Shown: positions 1 to 6,810 of the stretch, one piece after another
Position numbering within the stretch: the first letter of the stretch is position 1
Layout: each line of letters begins with the position of its first letter
Source: Pseudomonas sp.
GTDB lineage: Bacteria; Pseudomonadota; Gammaproteobacteria; Pseudomonadales; Pseudomonadaceae
Reading direction: 5' to 3'
Assembly (NCBI GenBank): GCA_029239415.1
Contig: JAQZAY010000005.1
Location: 1 to 36,461 of the forward strand
DNA: 36,461 nt
Notes under the pieces: generated by a model
Told to the model about the DNA's origin: nothing
Database searches by the model: none
Seen by the model: the letters and a program-made list of their open reading frames with translations, nothing else
Program-made: the position numbers and the translations under genes

Positions 1-18
1 CGTATCACCACCGACTGA
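1..18 (+). other. possible 3' end of an upstream coding region
   Basis: Reading from base 1 gives five sense codons (R-I-T-T-D) and then TGA at 16-18. A hairpin follows about 35 bases later, as expected after the end of a gene. Five codons are too few to identify a product, and the frame is a guess. Confidence 0.2.
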
Positions 19-53
19 GTGCGCCTTGGTAGGCGGTAACCGATCATTTTCCG

Positions 54-80
54 TATTCGGCTCACTGGGTGAGCCGAATA
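54..80. terminator. perfect 11-bp hairpin, possible terminator
   Basis: TATTCGGCTCA (54-64) and TGAGCCGAATA (70-80) are perfect inverted repeats around a 5-base loop. No clean T-run follows on either strand, so it is either a weak terminator for the gene entering from the left or another structured element. The rest of 81-245 is relatively AT-rich and holds no gene I can support; it probably contains the promoter of the repeat-protein gene. Confidence 0.4.
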
Positions 81-258
81 GCCGGTTTCGCTCTCTGTGG
101 AAACGCTGAACCGTTGTTCCTTGGGATGATTTGCATAGCGATTAATATCGAATATCTCGATTTTTAGACGCCAATATTTGCGCTTTTTTATCGATTCTAT
201 CGGCGTAGGATTGAATCCATAGAAAGCAGCAGCCCCTACCCCTACCGGAGCAACGACC

Positions 259-585
259 ATGAAAAACAAACTGATCCTGACCTTCGTCCTTTCCGTGCTG
301 GCAACCGGCGCGTTCGCCGAAGACGGCTTTGACCGCACCCAGGCTCATACCTTCATCGCACCCCAGTCCCAGCCAGCCAGCTACGTCGAGGACGGCTTCG
401 ACCGCACCCACGGCGCACGCTTCGCCGAAGATGGCTTCGACCGCACCAACGGCGCACGCTTCGCCGAGGACGGCTTCGACCGTACCAACGGCGCACGCTT
501 CGCCGAAGACGGCTTCGACCGCACCAACGGCGCACGCTTCGCCGAGGACGGCTTCGACCATACCAACGCCCACCGCATCGGCTGA
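259..585 (+). CDS. secreted protein of 13-residue tandem repeats
   Basis: A 108-residue protein of unknown function. Residues 1-20 form a clear Sec signal peptide (MKNK, hydrophobic core, AFA cleavage site), so the mature chain should start directly at EDGFDRT and lie in the periplasm or outside the cell. The mature chain has one EDGFDRT copy, a 16-residue linker, then five tandem 13-residue units of consensus EDGFDRTNGARFA; the last unit is diverged (EDGFDHTNAHRIG). Every unit carries an acidic pair, Phe-Asp-Arg and a second Arg. There is no cysteine and no known fold. The start is supported by CGGAG at 246-250, eight bases before ATG, and a hairpin follows the stop. I recall similar short pseudomonad secreted proteins with repeated GGSDRLIER-like units, none of known function. 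No processing or modification enzyme lies next to it. The coding assignment is firm; the role is unknown. Confidence 0.85.
   Translation: MKNKLILTFVLSVLATGAFAEDGFDRTQAHTFIAPQSQPASYVEDGFDRTHGARFAEDGFDRTNGARFAEDGFDRTNGARFAEDGFDRTNGARFAEDGFDHTNAHRIG
388..582 (+). repeat. five in-frame 39-bp tandem repeats
   Basis: Five consecutive 39-bp units encode residues 44-108 of the secreted repeat protein. The inner units are almost identical at the DNA level and differ mainly by synonymous GAA/GAG and GAC/GAT changes, with more change in the first and last unit. This is the usual result of copy-number change by slippage or unequal recombination. The unit length is a multiple of three, so gain or loss keeps the reading frame. 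Confidence 0.9.
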
Positions 586-604
586 TTGCCGATACGCGTG
601 ACCA

Positions 605-622
605 GCCCGGCCTTGGCCGGGC
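605..622 (+). terminator. hairpin after the repeat-protein gene
   Basis: GCCCGG (605-610) pairs with CCGGGC (617-622), with CCTTGG between that can extend the stem. It is followed by GATTGTTT, a weak T-rich tail. Its place 20 bases after the stop codon fits a rho-independent terminator. Confidence 0.6.
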
Positions 623-693
623 CTGATTGTTTCCAGCCAGGCAAAGCCTTGGCACACTAGGGGCTTGTCCATCCAGAGGAAGGCCCTGCGCAG

Positions 694-1305
694 ATGTACT
701 ACTACGAACCCGCGAAAGGCCACGGCCTGCCACACGACCCTTTCAACGCCATCGTCGGCCCGCGTCCTATCGGCTGGATCTCTTCGCACGACGCCCACGG
801 CCGCCTGAACCTGGCGCCCTACAGTTTCTTCAATGCCTTCAACTACATCCCGCCGATCATCGGTTTCTGCAGTGTCGGGCGCAAAGACAGCCTGAACAAT
901 ATCGAGCAGACCGGTGAGTTCGTCTGGAACCTGGCCACACGCCCCCTGGCCGAGCAGATGAACCAGAGCTGCGCGGCAGTGGCGGCCGATGTCGATGAGT
1001 TCGAGCTGAGCGGGTTGACGGCCGCGCCGTCGCGGGTGATCGGCGTGCCGCGCGTAGGCGAGAGCCCGGTATCGTTCGAGTGCAAGGTGACCCAGATCGT
1101 GCAACTGCAACGGGCTGACCAGCAGTTGGTCCCCAGCTGGCTGATCCTCGGGGAGGTGGTGGCCGTGCATATCGCCGAGCGTCTGCTCAACGACGGGATC
1201 TACGACACCGCGGCAGCCGAGCCCATCCTGCGCGGCGGGGGCCCGGCCGATTACTTCGAGCTGGGCAACCTGTTCAAGATGGCCCGGCCCCAGGCCAACG
1301 GCTGA
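694..1305 (+). CDS. flavin reductase-like (FMN-binding split-barrel) protein
   Basis: A 203-residue protein of the flavin reductase-like/DIM6-NTAB family, cytoplasmic FMN-binding split-barrel proteins. Family features seen are the N-terminal PFNAIVGPRPIGWIS segment (the 'PRPI.W.ST' signature, about residues 15-30), LNLAPYSFFNAFNYIPP (about 40-56) and the NIEQTGEFVWNLAT region (about 69-82), followed by SPVSFECKV. Length is normal for the family. GAGGAAGG lies about ten bases before ATG. It stands alone between the upstream hairpin and a convergent small gene whose stop is directly adjacent. The substrate cannot be read from the sequence; members include flavin reductases and flavin-dependent oxidoreductases. 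Confidence 0.88.
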   Translation: MYYYEPAKGHGLPHDPFNAIVGPRPIGWISSHDAHGRLNLAPYSFFNAFNYIPPIIGFCSVGRKDSLNNIEQTGEFVWNLATRPLAEQMNQSCAAVAADVDEFELSGLTAAPSRVIGVPRVGESPVSFECKVTQIVQLQRADQQLVPSWLILGEVVAVHIAERLLNDGIYDTAAAEPILRGGGPADYFELGNLFKMARPQANG

Positions 1306-1536
1306 TTACCAGATCAGTTCGCCGTCCTGGCTGATATCGCGCAGGCGCGCGAGTTGGACACAGGCGGCGTCATCGGCGGCCAGCGCACTCTTGAACAGCT
1401 GCCCGTCGAGTACCTTGTGAAAGCGCGGCGTGCCACCGCCGTGCAGGTGCTTTACCGCGATCGCGGCGCTGTAGCCGCCCTCGCCCGGAACCATCGCCGA
1501 AACCGCCTCGAACCGCTGAAACTCTCTACGTGCCAT
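1306..1536 (-). CDS. small hypothetical protein (76 aa)
   Basis: A 76-residue protein beginning MARREFQRFEAVSAM. I do not recognise a function. It is soluble, without signal peptide or membrane segment, and contains a GGGTPRFHKVLDGQLFKS stretch. The start at 1536 is chosen because GAGAGG lies about six bases upstream; a longer ORF runs to 1599 but has no ribosome binding site. It ends exactly against the stop of the convergent flavin reductase-like gene, and the monooxygenase-like gene lies 34 bases upstream on the same strand, so the two may be cotranscribed. It is likely a conserved Pseudomonas protein, judged from its clean start and position. Confidence 0.65.
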   Translation of the reverse strand: MARREFQRFEAVSAMVPGEGGYSAAIAVKHLHGGGTPRFHKVLDGQLFKSALAADDAACVQLARLRDISQDGELIW

Positions 1537-1570
1537 GCCTGGCCTCTCTGCGTTGAACAAGACCGGCATT

Positions 1571-1864
1571 CTAACCCGCGCCGAAGGTATGCAGGTCAAG
1601 GCTGGTCACCACCTGTGCCTGCACCAGCTCGCCAAGCAGGTTGAGGGTCGGCGAGGCAAAATAGCCGCTCATCGCCTGTTGGTCGCACCAGCTGCCAGTG
1701 ACCAGCCAGAGATCGGCATCGGCCTGCGAGCGCTGCACATTGAAACTCAGGCATCCTGGCGTTTGCAGCGACGGTGCCAGCAGATCGCGCAGGCGCGCGC
1801 CCAACTCCGCCGAGCGGCCATTGCTGGCACGGATGAAAGCAAGGTGGGTCACCGGCTGGGCCAT
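1571..1864 (-). CDS. antibiotic biosynthesis monooxygenase (ABM) domain protein
   Basis: A 97-residue protein starting MAQPVTHLAFIRA. Size and pattern fit the dimeric alpha/beta ABM fold (YgiN-like quinol or polyketide monooxygenases): an initial beta strand, a helix (SAELGARLRDLLAPSLQTPG), strand CLSFNVQRSQ, strand DLWLVTGSWCDQQAMSGYFAS and a last strand VTSLDLHTF. ABM-like proteins typically carry the 'PGCLSF.V' and 'L....W.D..A...H/Y' patterns seen here. AAGGAGA lies about six bases before ATG 1864 and overrides the longer frame up to 1999. It is divergent from the AraC regulator at 2060 across a 195-bp gap holding a 16-bp inverted repeat, so it may be that regulator's target. The substrate is unknown. 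Confidence 0.75.
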   Translation of the reverse strand: MAQPVTHLAFIRASNGRSAELGARLRDLLAPSLQTPGCLSFNVQRSQADADLWLVTGSWCDQQAMSGYFASPTLNLLGELVQAQVVTSLDLHTFGAG

Positions 1865-1949
1865 GGGGGTCTCCTTGAGCACGAGCGAAAATGCCATGCC
1901 AAAGGTTAGGGGCTCACCCGCTTTCATGGCTAGGCCATTACTGTCTGCA

Positions 1950-1987
1950 GATTGCCTGATCCTGCCGCGCTGCAGGATCAGGCAATC
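1950..1987. promoter_or_regulatory. perfect 16-bp inverted repeat in a divergent promoter gap
   Basis: GATTGCCTGATCCTGC (1950-1965) is repeated perfectly inverted as GCAGGATCAGGCAATC (1972-1987) with a 6-base loop. It sits between the ABM gene (start 1864, leftward) and the AraC-family gene (start 2060, rightward). It could be an operator, a hairpin in one leader, or a terminator/REP-like element; no T-run follows on either strand. Confidence 0.6.
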
Positions 1988-2059
1988 GGGGTGCAGCATC
2001 GGACTAGCGCCCTTTCTTGCACAAACCTATGCTGCATCCCTCAGCAGAGGAAACCTGGA

Positions 2060-2980
2060 ATGACCGCGCCCACGCCGCTGGACCCGACCCTTGAAGCCCA
2101 GCGTCAGGAACTGGCCGGGCTGATCCGCCGTCATGCCGGCGAGCCCCAGGGCACCGTCTCGGCGATCGAAGACCTGTACCTGGTCAGTTACCGTGAAAAC
2201 ATCCGCTCGATGCCGACCCTGGCACAGCCGGCCTTGTGCATCCTGGCCCATGGCAGCAAGACCCTGTTCCTGGGCGATGAAGCCTACGCCTACGACCCGC
2301 TGCACTACATGGTGGTATCGGTGACACTGCCGATCAGCGGCGCGCTGCTCCAGGCCAGCCCGGAAAACCCCAGCCTGGGCCTGCGCCTGGACATCGACCC
2401 GGCGCAGATCAGCCAGTTGATCGCCGAAGCAGGTCCCATGGCAGTCCCCAACCTGCCGTCAGGACGCGGCCTGTATGTCGAGCGGACCGACCCGCAGCTG
2501 CTCGATGCCCTGCTGCGCCTGGTCCGCCTGCTCGACTCGCCGCGCGATATCCCCATGCTCGCCCCGCTGATTCGCCGGGAGATCTTCTACCGTTTGCTGC
2601 GCGGCCCGCAGGGATACCGGCTGTACGAGATTGCCCTGGCCAATAGCCAGACTCATCGCGTGTGCCAGGCGATCACTTGGCTCAACCAGCATTACCAGCG
2701 GCCACTGCGCATCGAAGAACTGGCCCGCGAGGTCAACCTCAGCACCTCGACCCTGCACCATCGGTTCAAGGCCGTCACGGCCATGAGCCCGCTGCAGTAC
2801 CAGAAGCAGCTGCGGCTGCAGGAAGCCCGCCGCCTGATGCTCAACGAAGGACTGGAGGCGGCGGTCGCGGGTTATCGGGTCGGCTACGAGAGTCCCTCGC
2901 AGTTCAGCCGTGAGTACAGCCGGCTCTACGGCGCACCGCCGATCCGCGACCTGGCACGCCTGCGCACCAGCGGCGGTTGA
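2060..2980 (+). CDS. AraC family transcriptional regulator
   Basis: A 306-residue regulator. Residues about 10-190 form an AraC N-terminal effector domain of the 'AraC_N' type (SAIEDLYLVSYRENIRSMPTLAQPALCILAHGSKTLFLGD; LHYMVVSVTLPISGAL). Residues about 200-300 are the double helix-turn-helix: first HTH in PLRIEELAREVNLSTSTLHHRFKAVTAMSPLQYQKQLRLQEAR, second ending in AGYRVGYESPSQFSREYSRLYGAPP, the typical AraC signature. GAGGAAA lies about seven bases before ATG 2060; a longer frame from 1952 would run through the inverted repeat and has no ribosome site. It is divergent from the ABM-domain gene and converges on the ThDP enzyme gene with a three-base gap. Regulators with this N-domain often control a neighbouring oxidoreductase gene; the effector is unknown. 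Confidence 0.92.
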   Translation: MTAPTPLDPTLEAQRQELAGLIRRHAGEPQGTVSAIEDLYLVSYRENIRSMPTLAQPALCILAHGSKTLFLGDEAYAYDPLHYMVVSVTLPISGALLQASPENPSLGLRLDIDPAQISQLIAEAGPMAVPNLPSGRGLYVERTDPQLLDALLRLVRLLDSPRDIPMLAPLIRREIFYRLLRGPQGYRLYEIALANSQTHRVCQAITWLNQHYQRPLRIEELAREVNLSTSTLHHRFKAVTAMSPLQYQKQLRLQEARRLMLNEGLEAAVAGYRVGYESPSQFSREYSRLYGAPPIRDLARLRTSGG

Positions 2981-2983
2981 CCT

Positions 2984-4621
2984 TCAGCACGGCACCGCTT
3001 GCTGCCAGGCCGCCTGGTCGACCTGGATGAGGGTTGGTCCATTGCGTTCGATGGCCTGCAGCAGTGCCTCGCGCAGTTGCGCCACGTCGCCTGCCGCGCA
3101 GGCCGCACCGCCCAGCGCACGAGCCACGCCGATAAAATCGGGGGCATGGATATCGACCCCGATCGGCTCGATGGCGCGGTTGAGCATGTATTTCTTGATC
3201 TCCTCGTACCCCTGGTTATTCCACAGCAGCACGATCAGAGGCACCCGCGCCTCGACCGCGCTGGCGAATTCCGGGAGCGTGAACTGCATGCCGCCGTCGC
3301 CGATCAGGCATACCGCAGGCGCGCGCTCGCCAATTGACTCGGCGCTGCCCAGCCAGGCGCCCATGGCCGCCGGCAGGGCATAGCCGAGGGTGCCGTAACC
3401 GGTCGAGGCATTGAACCAGCGTCGCGGTGCATCCATGTCCAGTGTCAGGTTGCCGCTGTAGACCGGCTGGGTCGAGTCGCCGACCAGCACCGCGTTGGGC
3501 AGGGTCTCCAGGATGGTGGTGAGCAGGCGAGTCTGGCTGCGGGTCGGCAAGTCCCAGTCGGCGGCCAGGGCACTGCGCAACTGCCCGGCACGGGCAGCGC
3601 CCCAGGCGCGGTCGCGTGGAGGCTTGGGCTGAGCGTGCAAGGCGACCAGCAGTGCCTGGGCCGCGAGGTCGGCATCGGCCACCAGGGCAAGCTCGGGCAG
3701 GTAGTTGCGCACGGTCTGGTCGGGGTCGATATCGATGCGCAGCAGGCTGCCGGGTATCTCGAAACCGCCCTTGAAGGTGACGTCGTAGTCGGTCTCGGCC
3801 AGCTCCGTGCCGATCGCCAACACCACGTCGGCCTCGGCGACCAGGGCGCGAGTGGCCGGCAAGGATTGGCTCGAGCCAATCTGCAGCGGATGGTCTGCCG
3901 CCAGCAACCCCTTGGCATTGATGGTCAGCGCCACCGGGGCCTGCAGGTGCTCGGCCAGCTGGCGCAGCGCAGCGCCCGCGGCCAGCGCCCCGCCGCCGGC
4001 AAGGATCAACGGGCGACGGGCCAGGGCCAGGCGAGCGGCCATCTGCGCCACCGCCAACGGCGCGGGACCGGCTCGCGAGGTACGAACGGGGCGGCTTTCG
4101 AGCAGGTGGCCAGCAGGCTCGACCAGCACATCCAGGGGTATCTCGATATGCACCGGGCGCGGCCGACTGCCGTCGAACACCGCGAACGCCCGCGCCAGCA
4201 CCTGGGGCAGGTCATCGGCGCTCATCAGCGTGTGGGAGAATGCCGCGACACCCGCGACCAGGCCCGACTGATGCGGCAGCTCGTGCAGCTTGCCGCGCCC
4301 GCCGCCCAGCTGCCTGCGCGCCTGCACGCTGGAGATCACCAGCATCGGGATCGAATCGGCGTAGGCCTGCCCCATGGCAGTGGTGATATTGGTCATGCCA
4401 GGACCAGTGATGATGAAGCACACGCCAGGCTTGCCACGGGTGCGTGCATAGCCATCGGCCATGAAGCCCGCGCCTTGTTCATGGCGGGGCGTGACATGGC
4501 GAATGCTCGACCCTGCCAGGCCGCGGTAGAGCTCCACCGTATGCACGCCGGGAATGCCGAAGACATGGTCCACGCCATAGCCTTCGAGGAGTTTGACCAG
4601 CACTTCGCCACAGGTTGCCAT
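2984..4621 (-). CDS. ThDP-dependent decarboxylase (acetolactate synthase family, AruI-like)
   Basis: A 545-residue member of the thiamin diphosphate enzyme family related to acetolactate synthase. The order is an N-terminal Pyr domain with the catalytic glutamate in PRHEQGAGFMADGYAR (E48), a central domain (about 190-330), and a C-terminal PP domain with the ThDP/Mg motif GDGG at 441 and NN at 468-469. Close pseudomonad homologues are annotated, as I recall, as 5-guanidino-2-oxopentanoate (2-ketoarginine) decarboxylase, AruI of the arginine transaminase pathway, but also as acetolactate synthase. No regulatory small subunit gene and no aminotransferase gene (aruH) lies nearby, so the substrate is open. 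The start at 4621 (MATCGEVLVKLL) has AAGGT about seven bases upstream; the longer frame has no support. It is divergent from the LysR gene at 4732, its likely regulator. Confidence 0.85.
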   Translation of the reverse strand: MATCGEVLVKLLEGYGVDHVFGIPGVHTVELYRGLAGSSIRHVTPRHEQGAGFMADGYARTRGKPGVCFIITGPGMTNITTAMGQAYADSIPMLVISSVQARRQLGGGRGKLHELPHQSGLVAGVAAFSHTLMSADDLPQVLARAFAVFDGSRPRPVHIEIPLDVLVEPAGHLLESRPVRTSRAGPAPLAVAQMAARLALARRPLILAGGGALAAGAALRQLAEHLQAPVALTINAKGLLAADHPLQIGSSQSLPATRALVAEADVVLAIGTELAETDYDVTFKGGFEIPGSLLRIDIDPDQTVRNYLPELALVADADLAAQALLVALHAQPKPPRDRAWGAARAGQLRSALAADWDLPTRSQTRLLTTILETLPNAVLVGDSTQPVYSGNLTLDMDAPRRWFNASTGYGTLGYALPAAMGAWLGSAESIGERAPAVCLIGDGGMQFTLPEFASAVEARVPLIVLLWNNQGYEEIKKYMLNRAIEPIGVDIHAPDFIGVARALGGAACAAGDVAQLREALLQAIERNGPTLIQVDQAAWQQAVPC

Positions 4622-4731
4622 GCCATTTACCTTGTTCTTGTAGGTCCAAGTGTTATTGGACCGCTGGACCGCTACCGGCACAATGCAAAAAAACACATAC
4701 TGGCCATGTCTCCAGCTCATGGCTCCTCTCG

Positions 4732-5610
4732 ATGAAAAGGCTACCTCCCCTGCCCGCCTTGCACACGTTCCTGGTCACTGCCCAGTGCTGCAACTTCACC
4801 CGCGCGGCCCAGCAACTGCACCTGACCCAGGGCGCCGTGAGCCGGCAGATTGCCGGGCTCGAGCAGCACCTGGGCTACGCGCTGTTCCAGCGCCAGGCCC
4901 GTGGTCTTCGCCTGACCCGTGAAGGCCAGGACTGGCTGCCGCGTGTGCAGCAGGTCTTTGCCCTGATAACCGAGGGCGTACAGCAGGTCGGCCGTCGTGC
5001 CAGCGTGCTGCAGCTCAAGGCGCCGACCTGCGTGATGCGCTGGCTGCTGCCACGCCTGATGGAATGGCAGGCACTGCGCCCGGACGTGCCAGTGGAGCTG
5101 ACCACCACGGTGCAGCATGGCGTTGATTTCAAGCGCGAGGGTTTTGCCGCCGCAGTGGTGTATGGCGGCGTTCCGAACCAGGGATTGCAAGTGCGCAAGC
5201 TGTTCGACGAACAGTTGACCCCGGTGTGCTCGCCTTCGCTGCTCGAAGGACCGTTGCCCCTGGCGCGGGTACAGGACCTGGCACGGCACATGTTGCTGCA
5301 TCCGTCGCGCGACGAGCATGACTGGCAGCTGTGGCTGCAGGCATCGGGCCAGGAGCTCGCGCCGTGCGGGCTGCGCCAGCATTTCGAGACCCTGGACATG
5401 GCCATGGCGATGGCCTCCCAGGGGACTGGCGTGGCCATCGGCGACTGGTCGCTGATCGGGGATGATCTACGTGGCGGGAGGCTGTGCACTCCCTTCGGGT
5501 TGAAGGTCGCGACGGGGAAAGGGTATTACCTGGTGTGCCCGCCAGGGGCTATGGCGCCGGGGTTGATGGAGCTGCTGGGCTGGCTCGAGAAAAGCGTCAC
5601 GCCCAGATGA
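4732..5610 (+). CDS. LysR family transcriptional regulator (GcvA-like)
   Basis: A 292-residue LysR-type regulator. The winged HTH lies at residues 1-60: LPPLPALHTFLVTAQCCNFTRAAQQLHLTQGAVSRQIAGLE, with the Thr-Arg-Ala-Ala helix and VSRQI recognition helix in the GcvA/AmpR style. Residues about 90-290 are the periplasmic-binding-protein-like effector domain (LKAPTCVMRWLLPRLMEWQALRPDVPVELTTT; the MAMASQGTGVAIGDWSLIGDDL region). ATG 4732 is chosen because it begins the family's usual N-terminus; no good ribosome site is visible. It is divergent from the ThDP decarboxylase gene (110-bp gap), the classic LysR arrangement, and convergent with the oxaloacetate decarboxylase gene. Confidence 0.92.
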   Translation: MKRLPPLPALHTFLVTAQCCNFTRAAQQLHLTQGAVSRQIAGLEQHLGYALFQRQARGLRLTREGQDWLPRVQQVFALITEGVQQVGRRASVLQLKAPTCVMRWLLPRLMEWQALRPDVPVELTTTVQHGVDFKREGFAAAVVYGGVPNQGLQVRKLFDEQLTPVCSPSLLEGPLPLARVQDLARHMLLHPSRDEHDWQLWLQASGQELAPCGLRQHFETLDMAMAMASQGTGVAIGDWSLIGDDLRGGRLCTPFGLKVATGKGYYLVCPPGAMAPGLMELLGWLEKSVTPR

Positions 5611-5628
5611 ACCGCCGGCGCTCGCCTG

Positions 5629-6498
5629 TCATTCTTCGACGCTCATGAATTCCTTGGCCCAGCGGATGTAGTCCTCGGGCTGGGTATAGGTGTGCGACAG
5701 CTCCGTGGCGTTCATGCCGGCAGACTTGTCCTGCAGCTGTCGCTGTTCGCGCAGGCTGTCATAGGTGGCCTTGATCGCGGCAAAGTAGGCGCCGTGGCCA
5801 TCGACGGCGATGCGCACGCCCAGGCTCGCCAGGCGCGCGTCATCATGCAGGTTGGGATTGCCGTAGGTAACCAGCATCAGCGGCACCGTCAAGTGCTCGG
5901 CAATCTGCTCCAGCTGCTCGAAGTCCTTGACCCCGACCATGCAGATCCCATCGGCACCCGCGCGCTGGTAGCTCTGGGCGCGAACGATGATTTCCTCGGT
6001 GGTCAGCACCCCGGCGTTGGTCCGGGCGATGATCGACAGCGCCGAGTCGACGCGCGCCTCGAGCGCCGCGCGGATCTTGCCGACCCCTTCCTCGACCGGG
6101 ATCAGGTCAGTGGACTTGCGGCCGAACTGCGCCGGCAGCAAGGTATCCTCGATGGTCAGCGCGGCCACGCCGGCACGCTCCAGTTCGGTCACGGTGCGCA
6201 TGACATTCAGGGCATTGCCGTAGCCGTGGTCGGCATCGGCGATCACCGGCAGCTGCGCCACCCGGCCGATGCGCGTGGCCTGCTCGACGAACTCGCTCAA
6301 GGTGATCAGGGCAAAATCCGGCGCGGCCAGGACCTGCAGGGACGCGACCGACCCCCCCAGGATGCCGACTTCGAAGCCCAGGTCCGCGGCGATCCGCGCG
6401 GACATGGGATCGAAGACCGAAGCGGTGTGATAGCACGAGCCTGAAGCCAGGAGCTGGCGAAAGGCGATACGCAGATCGTGGTGGGAAGCCTTGGGCAT
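5629..6498 (-). CDS. oxaloacetate decarboxylase (isocitrate lyase/PEP mutase superfamily)
   Basis: A 289-residue cytoplasmic enzyme of the PEP mutase/isocitrate lyase superfamily, a single alpha/beta barrel. The metal and substrate region [11 protein letters not shown] has D88 and D90, with GGSVASLQ (48-55) and [17 protein letters not shown] further on. The loop [10 protein letters not shown] puts a histidine at 235. From memory this matches P. aeruginosa PA4872, an oxaloacetate decarboxylase of about the same length in which His235 marks that activity, rather than carboxyphosphonoenolpyruvate mutase or methylisocitrate lyase. GGAG lies five bases before ATG 6498; the longer ORF to 6711 is unsupported. 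It would convert oxaloacetate to pyruvate and CO2. It is divergent from the drug exporter gene (about 310 bp between the start codons; the gap 6499-6810 holds no gene, only their promoters) and converges on the LysR gene. Confidence 0.85.
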   Translation of the reverse strand: MPKASHHDLRIAFRQLLASGSCYHTASVFDPMSARIAADLGFEVGILGGSVASLQVLAAPDFALITLSEFVEQATRIGRVAQLPVIADADHGYGNALNVMRTVTELERAGVAALTIEDTLLPAQFGRKSTDLIPVEEGVGKIRAALEARVDSALSIIARTNAGVLTTEEIIVRAQSYQRAGADGICMVGVKDFEQLEQIAEHLTVPLMLVTYGNPNLHDDARLASLGVRIAVDGHGAYFAAIKATYDSLREQRQLQDKSAGMNATELSHTYTQPEDYIRWAKEFMSVEE

Positions 6499-6810
6499 GA
6501 TCACTCCGCAATAATCGTGAAATTTGTACTGGCTGACTACCGACCCTAGCCATCGACGCTGAGCGGTCATGCTGGACATGCAGGCAGAGAATAAAAGGCG
6601 TGGGAAACAGCGGCAATGAATCCCTGCGGCAAAATAGCGCACCATGCTGGTGCAACGCCCTGGATTCAGCCCCTGTGGCCTGTCCACGATATCATGCTGC
6701 CTGCAGCCCACGATGAAAGCGCTAATGCCGATCCGGCATAGGGGATGCAGGATTTACATAGGAAGCTACCCAAAGTCGCTACACTATCCGCTTTTCATGA
6801 AGGAATGCCC

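Noticed and set aside
388..582. Regular 39-bp repeats as a possible CRISPR array
   Set aside because: There are no unique spacers; the repeats are contiguous, in frame and encode a protein behind a signal peptide.
142..1170. A 342-codon minus-strand frame with AVGAVEAVFGEAC repeats
   Set aside because: The repeats are the reverse complement of the real tandem repeats on the plus strand; the frame also runs antisense to the flavin reductase-like gene.
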